Both the position numbers and the translations under genes were made by a program. 64,000 nucleotides of DNA. It comes from a cyanobacterium endosymbiont of Rhopalodia gibberula (GTDB lineage: Bacteria; Cyanobacteriota; Cyanobacteriia; Cyanobacteriales; Microcystaceae). Location: NCBI RefSeq assembly GCF_003574135.1, contig NZ_AP018341.1, positions 1,054,001-1,118,000 on the forward strand. The letters run 5' to 3'. The notes below the pieces were generated by a model that made no database searches, was not told the DNA's origin, and saw only the letters and a program-made list of their open reading frames with translations. Positions 40,003 through 48,309 of the stretch are shown piece after piece. Each line of letters starts with the position of its first letter. The stretch's first letter is position 1.

Positions 40003-40054
40003 CAGATATTTTCCTAATTCTGTCTATTTAAGAATAGAATTAGGAAAATATCTG
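40003..40054. repeat. perfect 19-bp inverted repeat
   Basis: Arms 40003-40021 and 40036-40054 are exact complements (CAGATATTTTCCTAATTCT and its reverse) around a 14-base loop. It immediately precedes an eroded plus-strand gene. No intact gene uses it as a terminator. Confidence 0.7.
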
Positions 40055-40059
40055 TAAAG

Positions 40060-40355
40060 ATATTATTGCGATTATATTAGAGGTTTGTGATGGTTTACAT
40101 TTAGGGACTAATGAAAAATCTGCCATATTAACAGGTGCTCTATCAGAGATGACTAGAGTATAAATTTATTTTAAAGTGACGCTTAAAACCTTTTTTAATC
40201 TATCAAGATTAGGAGATTTAATAGCCATAGAAGGGATTAACATCACCCATGTGTTAGTAGACTTGGTGAATCAGAACTAAAGAGCTAATCCTATTGCCCC
40301 TCAAGTTTATCTATTCCTTAAAAAAATATCCCGTAAAAAGCAGTTTAGACATTAA
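40060..40355 (+). pseudogene. decayed gene of unrecognised family
   Basis: Plus-strand frames read DIIAIILEVCDGLHLGTNEK, then AILTGALSEMTRV, a stop and frame change, then LSRLGDLIAIEGINITHVLV and ANPIAPQVYLFLKKIS before a final stop at 40353-40355. The composition is clearly protein-like and the two halves are in one direction, so this was a gene of about 100 or more codons. I cannot name the family. It lies just before the SLC45-like transporter. Confidence 0.45.
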
Positions 40356-40433
40356 TGAAACGAGAACTAAAACCTGAATTTTTTAATTTTTAATTTCAAT
40401 AAATTGTCAAATTAAGTAAAAAAAAATTTCCCT

Positions 40434-41786
40434 ATGATGGAAAAAAAATTTAAGAAAAAAGTTCGTAATTTTTGGCAACTTTGGAACATGAACGTTGGCT
40501 TTTTTGGTGTTCAATATGGTTGGGCATTACAAATGGCTAATACTAGTGCAATTTATGAGTATTTAGGAGCTGATCCTGAACAAATCCCTACGTTGTGGTT
40601 GGCTGCCCCCTTAAGTGGTTTAATTGCTCAACCCATTATTGGCTATATGAGTGATCATACTTGGGGACCCCTAGGACGTAGACGGCCTTACTTTTTATTA
40701 GGAGCTGTTATTAGTTCTATTGCCCTTATTTTGATGCCTAATTCTTCTAGCCTATGGATGGCCGCTGGATTGCTTTGGATTTTGGATACTTCGATAAATA
40801 TTAGCATGGAACCTTTTCGAGCTTTCATTACAGATTTACTTCCCCAAAAACAGCATACTCGAGGGTTTTCGATGCAAAGTTTTTTTATTGGAGCAGGGGC
40901 AGTTATGGCTTCATTATCTCCCTGGATATTGACTCATTTATTCCATGTGGGCGATAGAAGAGACTTAGGGGTTCCTTTTTCAGTGAAATTATCTTTTTAT
41001 ATTGGGGCAGTAGTCTTTTTAGGCACTGTAATTTGGACGGTAGTAACTACCTCAGAAACTCCTCCGAAGAACTTAGAAAAAATACGAAATGCTCAGAAAA
41101 GCAAAAGTATCTTAGATAAAAGCACAGAAATCCTTTGGCTAATTAAAGCCATGCCAACAACGATGAAACAATTGGCAGTAGTACAATTTTTTACCTGGTT
41201 AGGAATTTTTTGTGTATTTCTCTATTTTCCTCCGGCTGTTGCCCACCATATTTTTGGGGCAGTGCAGGAACATTCTCAATTGTATACAGATGGTATTGAA
41301 TGGGCAGGAATTTGTATTGCGGTCTACAATGGAGTCTGTTTTATTTTTTCTTGGCTGTTACCAAAATTAACGGAAATAATTAACCATAAAATTGCTCATT
41401 CTTTATGTTTAATTTGCGGAGGAATAGGATTAATTTCTTTGGTGTTTGTTGATCACCCCTTATGGGTTTTATGGCCGATGGTCGGTTTTGGTATTGCTTG
41501 GTCAAGTATATTAGCTATTCCCTATTCTATTTTGTCTCGAACTTTAACTAGTCAGAATACAGGACTGTATATGGGTATCTTTAATGCTTTCATTGTCCTT
41601 CCACAAATTTTTGCAGCTTTAGGATTAGGTTGGATCATGAAAATATTCCTTGAAAGTAACTCTTTATTAGTAGTGGTTATAGGAGGTTTTTCTTTATTAC
41701 TAGCTGCCGTGTTGGTGCATTTTGTTGATGAACCTGAAACCTTAGAACAGACATCTATACAACCGGAAATTTTGTCTCCTTCCTAA
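40434..41786 (+). CDS. MFS transporter, GPH/SLC45-like sugar:cation symporter
   Basis: Twelve-helix major facilitator protein of 450 residues. It begins FWQLWNMNVGFFGVQYGWAL and carries the signature loop between helices 2 and 3, GYMSDHTWGPLGRRRPYF, whose D...GRRRP pattern is typical of SLC45/GPH carriers (sucrose, maltose or glucoside with H+ or Na+). A cytoplasmic loop at about 205-235 separates the two halves. The start has two Met codons (40434 and 40437); the second is equally likely. Nothing is truncated. In a cell losing genes, an intact sugar carrier suggests uptake of host carbon, but the substrate is not established from sequence. Confidence 0.85.
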   Translation: MMEKKFKKKVRNFWQLWNMNVGFFGVQYGWALQMANTSAIYEYLGADPEQIPTLWLAAPLSGLIAQPIIGYMSDHTWGPLGRRRPYFLLGAVISSIALILMPNSSSLWMAAGLLWILDTSINISMEPFRAFITDLLPQKQHTRGFSMQSFFIGAGAVMASLSPWILTHLFHVGDRRDLGVPFSVKLSFYIGAVVFLGTVIWTVVTTSETPPKNLEKIRNAQKSKSILDKSTEILWLIKAMPTTMKQLAVVQFFTWLGIFCVFLYFPPAVAHHIFGAVQEHSQLYTDGIEWAGICIAVYNGVCFIFSWLLPKLTEIINHKIAHSLCLICGGIGLISLVFVDHPLWVLWPMVGFGIAWSSILAIPYSILSRTLTSQNTGLYMGIFNAFIVLPQIFAALGLGWIMKIFLESNSLLVVVIGGFSLLLAAVLVHFVDEPETLEQTSIQPEILSPS

Positions 41787-42668
41787 GATTTAGACTCTCA
41801 GATCGTTCACTTTGTTTACAATTAGCTATTGATGAAGAGGAAAAGTCAAAACGGTATGAGGGAAATTATATGTAAAGTTACATGGTTTAACCGCAGTTTC
41901 ATATCTAAATATAATATTTCTATTTTTGTTCTTGTATGAAGAAAATCTTTAAGTAAGTAGTTAATTTTGATGTCCCCTGACTTTTCTGATTTTGTCAGCT
42001 GAATTATCAGATTATCTAATAGTAACTTTTTAAAAACTATTTTTAAACTTATTTAGACTCACTTACTTAAGGTAGTCGTTAACTATTTTATGCAAAGAAC
42101 ACTTATTAAATTTAATTTAATAAGTAAATTTCGCTAATTTTACTTCACTTGTTATTAATAACAAGTGAAGACTTAAAGTCATTTTTTATTAAGAATTATC
42201 CAAAAATTTTTGAGCAAAATAATATATTATTGGACTCCAAATATTTTTATTAAAAATAGTTTAAAATAGGGTTGCGGTTATCCCTGTTGCTTGGAGTTCA
42301 CTTTAAAGCTAATTCGTAGTTATCTTTGATTAAATAACGATATCTATTTAACTAAATGAGGAAATATTTTTTTGTGATAAGAAAGAATCTGCTGATGTGT
42401 AAAGTTATTTGAAGGTGCGATATCCCGAGCCATGAAAATTGATTGCAACAGCGATAATTTTTCTCTAAAAATATTCCTTTTTTTCTTTAAAAAGTTTTGT
42501 AAATTAAGAAACGAAATGACAATATTGCTCAAGTCTTTTATGAAAGTAATTTTTATCAAAAAATACTATCGAAACGAGATTTTATATACATGATACTAGA
42601 CCTTGATAAATATCATTTTTAGTTAAAGTAGTGCTGCTACTTCTTCGTCTCTCTATAACTTTTTTTTG
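41787..42668. other. intergenic region with a palindrome, no gene
   Basis: About 0.9 kb between the transporter and rnhA. A short minus-strand frame near 42345-42470 (ARDIAPSNNFTHQQILSYHK) is the only protein-like trace and is not recognised. The main structure is the palindrome at 42143-42170. Confidence 0.4.
42143..42170. repeat. 28-bp perfect palindrome
   Basis: CTTCACTTGTTATT (42143-42156) is followed directly by its complement AATAACAAGTGAAG (42157-42170). There is no loop and no adjacent gene. It may be an orphan terminator or an operator-like site. Confidence 0.65.
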
Positions 42669-43151
42669 TCAAACTAAAGTTTCATAAACTTCATCGGAGG
42701 GTAAATTAGGTTGTTGAGAAGCTCCAACTGCGAGGTAATCACAATATTCATTTTCTGGATGTCCTGCATGACCTTTAACCCAAACAAAATCAACCTCATG
42801 TTTTTCGCATAAGTCTAGTAATTGTTTCCAAAGATCAGGGTTTTTAGCATATTCTTTTTTGTTGCGCTTCCAACTGTTAGCCTGCCATTTTTTTGCCCAT
42901 CCTTTAGTGATAGCATCAACTAAGTAGCGAGAGTCAGTATAAATAGTAACATTACATTTTGTGTTAAGAGTTTCTAGCCCAACAATTGCCGCCATCATTT
43001 CCATACGATTGTTAGTAGTTAAACGAAAACCTCCTGACAATTCTTTTCGGTATTCATTATAAATTAAAAGGGTTCCATAGCCCCCTGCACCAGGATTTCC
43101 TGAACAAGCTCCATCCGTATAAATTAAGACTTTTTTTAGAGAATTATTCAT
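42669..43151 (-). CDS. rnhA: ribonuclease HI
   Basis: Cleaves the RNA strand of RNA:DNA hybrids, removing primers and R-loops. The 160-residue protein has the full type I active site: Asp13 in [11 protein letters not shown], Glu51 in NRMEMMAAI, Asp73 in YTDSRY and Asp138 in NEYCDYLA, plus the flexible-loop His128 ([10 protein letters not shown]). The Trp- and Lys-rich basic handle ([17 protein letters not shown]) is present. It lies downstream of amt on the same strand but behind the amt terminator, so it is probably expressed separately. Confidence 0.95.
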   Translation of the reverse strand: MNNSLKKVLIYTDGACSGNPGAGGYGTLLIYNEYRKELSGGFRLTTNNRMEMMAAIVGLETLNTKCNVTIYTDSRYLVDAITKGWAKKWQANSWKRNKKEYAKNPDLWKQLLDLCEKHEVDFVWVKGHAGHPENEYCDYLAVGASQQPNLPSDEVYETLV

Positions 43152-43181
43152 AACTTAACTATTTCTTCTATTGATTAACTT

Positions 43182-43203
43182 AAAAAAATCCGCAAAGGCG
43201 GAC
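43182..43203 (-). terminator. amt terminator
   Basis: On the minus strand a GC-rich stem TCCGC/GCGGA with a four-base loop (43189-43202) is followed by seven T residues (complement of A run 43182-43188). It lies about 33 bases past the amt stop codon, a textbook factor-independent terminator. Confidence 0.85.
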
Positions 43204-43235
43204 GTAGTTGATATTTTTCTTAGGAAAGATTTAGA

Positions 43236-44759
43236 TTAAACTCTAGGACCTGTTTCGACATCAACATCACTAACAGCAATGCCTTGTTTACCAGCAAAAC
43301 TGTCAGATTCCTTAACGAAACCATGATAAGCTTCCATGCCATGTTCACCTATGTCTAAGCCGTTTATTTCCTCTTCTTGAGTAACACGGATGCCCAAAGT
43401 GACCTCAAGAACTATCCAAACCATGCCACTAAAAATGACAGTAAAAACTCCAATGGAAACGATACCAACAATTTGATTAATTAATTGACCAATACCGCCG
43501 CCATAAAAAAGACCCACTTTTGTGTTAAAAAAACCAACCGCTAAAGTCCCCCAAATTCCGTTAACTAAATGGACAGAAATAGCCCCAACAGGATCATCAA
43601 TTTTCACAACAGAGTCAAAGAAATCAACAGAGTAAACGACAATTACTCCGGCGATTGCTCCGATAACAACAGCTCCGAAATAGGACACCCCATCACAGCC
43701 GGCAGTAATTCCTACTAACCCTGAAAGAATCCCATTAATAATTATGGGAAGATCGGGTTTTTCATTCTTAAACCAAGCGACCAAAGTGGCCGCTACACCA
43801 CCAGCAGCCGCAGCTAGGTTAGTGGTAACAGCAATATAAGGAACTATTTCATCGGCTGCTAATTGAGAACCTGCGTTAAAACCAAACCAGCCAATCCAAA
43901 GAATGAGACAGCCCAAGGTAGCAATACTCATATTGTGGCCAGGAATAGCTTGAGGACGATTCTGGATATACTTACCCATTCGAGGACCAAGAACAGCAGC
44001 CCCAACCAAAGCAGCCCAACCTCCGACGGAGTGAACCACTGTAGAACCGGCAAAGTCTTTGAAGTTACCTAACCAACCACCACCCCAAACCCAGTGACCA
44101 GTAATAGGATAAGAGACTGCTACTAACAATAGACTGAAAATCAAAAAGTAAATAAATTTAATCCGTTCAGCCACCGCTCCTGAAACGATAGTAGCGGCAG
44201 TCATGGCAAATGCTGCTTGGAACAAAAAAGCAACTGAAATAGGCAGTCCAGTCGGAAAGGGATCAAGTCCATAGGTCGCAGGATTATCACTACTTAAAAA
44301 CCAACCACCACCTCCGATAACTGGATTATTGGGACTACCAAACATCAGAGAAAATCCGATTGCCCAATAGGCTAGGATTGCTAAGGCTAAGACAATCAGA
44401 TTTTTTGAGAGAATGTTGACGGCATTTTTATGACGACAGAAACCTGTTTCGAGCATTCCAAAACCTGCATTCATGCAAATGACCAAAATGGCGGCAATTA
44501 ACACCCAAATAGCATTGAGGGTTCCCTGAAGGGTTGCTATATTAGTGTTGATGTTTTCAATAGTAATTCCGGTAATTTCTGCATCTTGTGCGGCCGTTGC
44601 TCCATGCCAGACAATGACAATAATGGCAGTTAAGGGAATACAAGCTAGCCAATAGGGGGAAAAAAGATGAGCAGTAGATTTAAATGATTTCCAATAGGAC
44701 ACATCCCATAAACAAGAAAAAGTCTTAGAAATGGCTTTAATCGTTCTTGTTGATCGCAT
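43236..44759 (-). CDS. amt: ammonium transporter
   Basis: Amt/MEP/Rh family channel-like transporter of 507 residues conducting ammonium/ammonia across the plasma membrane. After an N-terminal segment (about 30-55) come eleven family helices. Conserved landmarks: [20 protein letters not shown] near 95-115, the first pore His in [31 protein letters not shown], the second pore His in [17 protein letters not shown], and the C-terminal [17 protein letters not shown] through which PII proteins regulate trimeric Amt. In a nitrogen-fixing symbiont such a carrier could recapture leaked ammonium. I found no clear NtcA site (GTA-N8-TAC) upstream. The leader holds two short palindromes. Divergent from ribD. 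Confidence 0.95.
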   Translation of the reverse strand: MRSTRTIKAISKTFSCLWDVSYWKSFKSTAHLFSPYWLACIPLTAIIVIVWHGATAAQDAEITGITIENINTNIATLQGTLNAIWVLIAAILVICMNAGFGMLETGFCRHKNAVNILSKNLIVLALAILAYWAIGFSLMFGSPNNPVIGGGGWFLSSDNPATYGLDPFPTGLPISVAFLFQAAFAMTAATIVSGAVAERIKFIYFLIFSLLLVAVSYPITGHWVWGGGWLGNFKDFAGSTVVHSVGGWAALVGAAVLGPRMGKYIQNRPQAIPGHNMSIATLGCLILWIGWFGFNAGSQLAADEIVPYIAVTTNLAAAAGGVAATLVAWFKNEKPDLPIIINGILSGLVGITAGCDGVSYFGAVVIGAIAGVIVVYSVDFFDSVVKIDDPVGAISVHLVNGIWGTLAVGFFNTKVGLFYGGGIGQLINQIVGIVSIGVFTVIFSGMVWIVLEVTLGIRVTQEEEINGLDIGEHGMEAYHGFVKESDSFAGKQGIAVSDVDVETGPRV

Positions 44760-44772
44760 TTTAGTTAAAATT

Positions 44773-44790
44773 CAATGAGACATCTCATTG
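44773..44790. promoter_or_regulatory. hairpin in the amt leader
   Basis: CAATGAGA (44773-44780) and TCTCATTG (44783-44790) are perfect complements with a two-base centre, ending 14 bases before the amt ATG. A second palindrome, CATGTC-G-GACATG, lies at 44809-44821. These could be operator sites, or the first could be an RNA hairpin near the ribosome site. Confidence 0.45.
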
Positions 44791-44969
44791 AGTCAAGTTG
44801 ACTTTATCCATGTCGGACATGATAGCGAGATTGTTCAATAAAATCAGTAAATGTTTGTGTGTTATTATTGCTCGCCCTATTTTTGGACTTATTTTGTTGT
44901 CCAAACTCTAAATATCACCGACAAATCCCTATAATATAGCAGATTAGAGTTAGATTGACCTAAATTGAC

Positions 44970-45011
44970 TTTTAAAGTGGTAATTCCTAAAAAGGGATTA
45001 CCACTTTAAAA
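44970..45011. repeat. strong inverted repeat upstream of ribD
   Basis: Arms 44970-44984 and 44997-45011 are perfectly complementary over 15 bases, with three more pairs inside (TCC/GGG) and a six-base loop. It ends about 60 bases before the ribD ATG, between divergent amt and ribD. It could be a leader structure for ribD or a terminator relic. It does not resemble the FMN riboswitch. Confidence 0.65.
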
Positions 45012-45070
45012 ACTACATTTATGCTTGGCTAATCTCAAAGTTTTTATAATTTTTTGACCTCAGCGACATC

Positions 45071-46165
45071 ATGAACCAATTAGACTTTGACCGAAAAATA
45101 ATGCAGCGATGTTTGCAATTAGCCCAGCAAGGGTCAGGAAAAACTTCTCCTAATCCTTTAGTAGGATCAGTGATTGTCCAAAATTGGGAAATAGTCGGGG
45201 AAGGTTTTCATCCAAAAGCTGGAGCTTCTCACGCTGAGATTTTTGCTTTACGAAATGCTCAGGAAAAAGCAAAAGAAGCGACAGTTTATGTTAACCTCGA
45301 ACCTTGCAATCATTATGGTCGGACTCCTCCGTGTACAGAGGCTTTGATTAAAGCAGGAGTTAAAAAAGTAGTTATCGGTATGGTTGACCCTAACCCTTTA
45401 GTTTCAGGAAAAGGGGTCGAAAAACTTAAACAAAGTGGAATTGAGGTGGTGATTGGAGTAGAAGAAGCCGCATGTCGTCAGTTGAATGAAGCCTTTATTT
45501 ATCGTGTTTTACATCAAAAACCTTTGGGAATTTTAAAGTATGCTATGACCCTTGATGGTAAAATTGCTGCGACTACAGGTCATAGCACTTGGGTAACGGG
45601 GAAATCATCGCGTCAGTTAGTCCATCAAGTTAGAGCAGCTTGTGATGCGGTGGTAGTTGGTGGCAATACAGTTCGACAAGATAACCCTAATTTAACTACC
45701 CATCAGGTGGTAGGGTCTAATCCTTTACGGGTGGTAATGAGTCGTAGTCTCGATTTACCCCTTCAAGCAAATCTTTGGCAAACAGATATTGCCCCTACAT
45801 TAGTCTTTACAGAAATAAATAGTAATCCCAAGTTTCGGGAAAAATTAGGTCATCAAGGGGTCGAAGTAATAGAATTAACTTCCTTGACTCCATTGGAGGT
45901 GATGAAAGTTCTTTATCAAAAGGGGTTATCCAGTGTTTTATGGGAATGTGGGGAGACATTAGCAGCACAAGCGATCGCTGATGGGGTGATTCGAAAAATT
46001 ATGGCTTTTATTGCCCCTAAAATTATTGGCGGTTTAACAGCTCCTTCACCCATAGGAGACTTGGGATTAAAACAGATGACTGAAGCGTTAGAAATACAAA
46101 GAATTACTTTAAGTCAAATTGATCAAGATATTTTAGTTGAAGGATATTTATCAATTTTGAATTAA
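45071..46165 (+). CDS. ribD: bifunctional riboflavin biosynthesis protein RibD
   Basis: Deaminase and reductase for steps two and three of riboflavin synthesis, 364 residues. The N-terminal zinc deaminase domain has His54 and Glu56 (SHAEIFAL) and the cysteine ligands Cys79 and Cys88 (EPCNHYGRTPPC). The C-terminal dihydrofolate-reductase-like domain starts near 150 with LKYAMTLDGKIAATTGHSTW, followed by DAVVVGGNTVRQDNPNLT and the closing ECGETLAAQAI with IAPKIIGG. Both halves are complete. A HIP1 octamer lies inside the gene at 45971-45978. It is divergent from amt, and no other rib gene is adjacent, which is usual for cyanobacteria. Confidence 0.95.
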   Translation: MNQLDFDRKIMQRCLQLAQQGSGKTSPNPLVGSVIVQNWEIVGEGFHPKAGASHAEIFALRNAQEKAKEATVYVNLEPCNHYGRTPPCTEALIKAGVKKVVIGMVDPNPLVSGKGVEKLKQSGIEVVIGVEEAACRQLNEAFIYRVLHQKPLGILKYAMTLDGKIAATTGHSTWVTGKSSRQLVHQVRAACDAVVVGGNTVRQDNPNLTTHQVVGSNPLRVVMSRSLDLPLQANLWQTDIAPTLVFTEINSNPKFREKLGHQGVEVIELTSLTPLEVMKVLYQKGLSSVLWECGETLAAQAIADGVIRKIMAFIAPKIIGGLTAPSPIGDLGLKQMTEALEIQRITLSQIDQDILVEGYLSILN

Positions 46166-47594
46166 TAATTGGGCATTATAGCTTTCTTAAACTGAGTATA
46201 GTCAGTTAGTAACTGATAACTTTTAAAACTTTTATTCCGGCTGTATTCTATGCTGTTGTCACAGCCAGTCTAAAAAACATGACGATTTAATTGAGTTTAA
46301 ATTTGCCAAGTTTGTTAATAAAACTTATTTATCCAAGGACAATTAACTAAGACTAGGAAGATAGATTTATTTGTTAAGTCCGTGCTAGTCAATTCTCTAC
46401 ACAGTAGAAGATACTCATAATATCCCTGATGATAACTGTTGACAACGGAAATTATTGATAGATAATTATTCGTAAGTTATGCTCCTTGCATTGCCGCAAA
46501 ATCTAGCTATATATTGTAAATATACCTAAAAATAGGGCTAAAATAGCATATATTTTTTCTACTAATGTAGTAATTTATAATCTAATCTAGATTAGTAGAA
46601 AACGTTTTTAAAAGAGTATTAATGATACAAGTTTAACAATTAAACATGTATGAATTATTGAAATTATCTTTTTTGGTCAACTTAATGAATAGCGGAATAA
46701 AGAAGTTAAATTTAAGTTCTATTTTTCTCATGGTGTTTAGAATTAAATTCTATATTTATATATCATAATTAATGAGTTTAAAAAATGAGCAGATTTACAT
46801 TTCTAAAAAATCTAAAATAGAGTTTATAAACTAATTTAGTTAATGGTACTGTCTATTGTAATTTTAACTTTTATAAGATTTTTAAATTTTATAAAAGAAG
46901 ATCATTATAGAAGCAACAATGATCTTCTTTTGTACTGCTAACTTTTTTTAAAAAAATACTAAGGATAGCAACTAGAAGTAATTTTAAATAAAGGAATGTC
47001 TGGTTAAGTTTAACAAGTTAATAATTGGGATTTAAAGTTTCTTTATATAAGTTTATCTTCTCGTTGAACAGACCGTATAGTGGAGATAGCATCAATTAAG
47101 AAGACTGTAGGAAAAGCTAATAAATGAACGGACAGCTATCTCACGGTGAAATGGTGTTTCTCTGAATTTGGCCATCAACAGTCTCACAAGACTTAGATGT
47201 TCTCGGTCATTAGACTTGTTCGAGAATTAACTCCCGATAATATAGAGCAGTCAAAAGTACTTCTTGGTCAACAAAAAATAAAAGGATTGTATAGATTTAT
47301 TCAAAAACACTAGCTACTTTAGATCTTCTATCCAAACTTGTGCAGGTGTACCCGTTTCGAGAAAATTTCGGTAAAGCTCTCCGTAAAATTTACTGTGCTT
47401 TGACTGGTAATGGAAGAGTGGAAGTGAAGAAGAACATAACTAAAATATGGACCATATTTGTTACACTACGAGATAGGTGGTTAAAAATACTTAATTTAAA
47501 ATCTTCTCTCTACCCTTGGCAAATTGAGAATTAATATGAGAGAATGTACATTTGTGTGTCAAATTAAATAAACACTTATTTGCTAGGATAGACT
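46166..47594. other. eroded region between ribD and rpmG
   Basis: About 1.4 kb without an intact gene. It holds the orphan hairpin at 46893-46931 and, around 47300-47450, minus-strand phrases that look protein-derived in broken frames (YGELYRNFLETGTPAQVWIE). I cannot name that remnant. Confidence 0.4.
46893..46931. terminator. orphan terminator-like hairpin
   Basis: AAAAGAAGATCATT (46893-46906) and AATGATCTTCTTTT (46918-46931) are perfect complements around an 11-base loop, with T and A runs at the ends so it could act both ways. The nearest gene end is over 700 bases away. Probably the terminator of a lost gene. Confidence 0.6.
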
Positions 47595-47789
47595 ATGGCC
47601 GCTAAAAAAGGAGTACGCATCGTTATCACCTTGGAGTGTACTGAGTGTCGGACAAACACAGATAAACGCTCACCAGGGGTTTCTCGTTATACTACCAGCA
47701 AGAATCGTCGTAACACCGCAGAGAGAATAGAAATTAAGAAATTCTGTCCTTACTGTAATGCTCACACCATACATAAAGAAATTAAATAA
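47595..47789 (+). CDS. rpmG: 50S ribosomal protein L33
   Basis: Large-subunit ribosomal protein of 64 residues. It begins [18 protein letters not shown] and has both zinc-type cysteine pairs (CTEC near 15-18 and CPYC near 51-54), so it is the zinc-binding C+ form, and ends THKEIK. Length and sequence are typical of cyanobacteria and plastids. It is followed by rpsR after 43 bases, the conserved cyanobacterial order, and RNase II comes next, which suggests a translation and RNA-turnover operon. Confidence 0.96.
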   Translation: MAAKKGVRIVITLECTECRTNTDKRSPGVSRYTTSKNRRNTAERIEIKKFCPYCNAHTIHKEIK

Positions 47790-47832
47790 TCATCAGTTGC
47801 AGTAAAGTCTATAAACATTTAAACCAACAAAT

Positions 47833-48048
47833 ATGAGTTACTATCGCAAGCGTCTTTCTCCCATCCCTCCGAGTCAACCCATTGACTATAAAGACACAGA
47901 ACTCCTAAGAAAGTTCATCACAGAACGGGGGAAAATTTTACCCCGACGGATTACAGGGTTGACATCCAAACAGCAACGGGACTTAACGAATGCCGTAAAA
48001 AGAGCTAGACTTATTGCTTTGTTACCTTTTGTAAATAAAGAAGCATAA
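47833..48048 (+). CDS. rpsR: 30S ribosomal protein S18
   Basis: Small-subunit ribosomal protein of 71 residues which binds together with S6 near the 16S platform. Recognisable by [20 protein letters not shown] and [20 protein letters not shown], the conserved RNA-binding core, with the short C-terminus LPFVNKEA. It lies 43 bases after rpmG and about 260 bases before the RNase II gene. Complete and typical. Confidence 0.96.
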   Translation: MSYYRKRLSPIPPSQPIDYKDTELLRKFITERGKILPRRITGLTSKQQRDLTNAVKRARLIALLPFVNKEA

Positions 48049-48309
48049 GGTTGAAGCCGTAACTCAAAATCTCATTAATTAGGCAGGAAATAGAGTAAAA
48101 CTTTGTCTTCGTTCTACAGAGTGAAGTCAGTCAACTTGAGGAGATAAACTTGAGTAGAAGTAAGCATAACAAAAAGACTCAAGAGATCTTCCTGTAGGTA
48201 AGAACTATCGGTAATTCCGTTAATGTTAACTTTAAGATTAAAAGTCATAATCTAAAACCGTCTAGCTAGACTGAATAGTAAAAGCACGGGACTCCTAAAT
48301 TAAGGAGTA

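Noticed and set aside
47340-47534. Plus-strand 64-codon frame before rpmG
   Set aside because: Unlike any ribosomal or known protein; the minus strand reads more protein-like there, so I treat it as a remnant zone.
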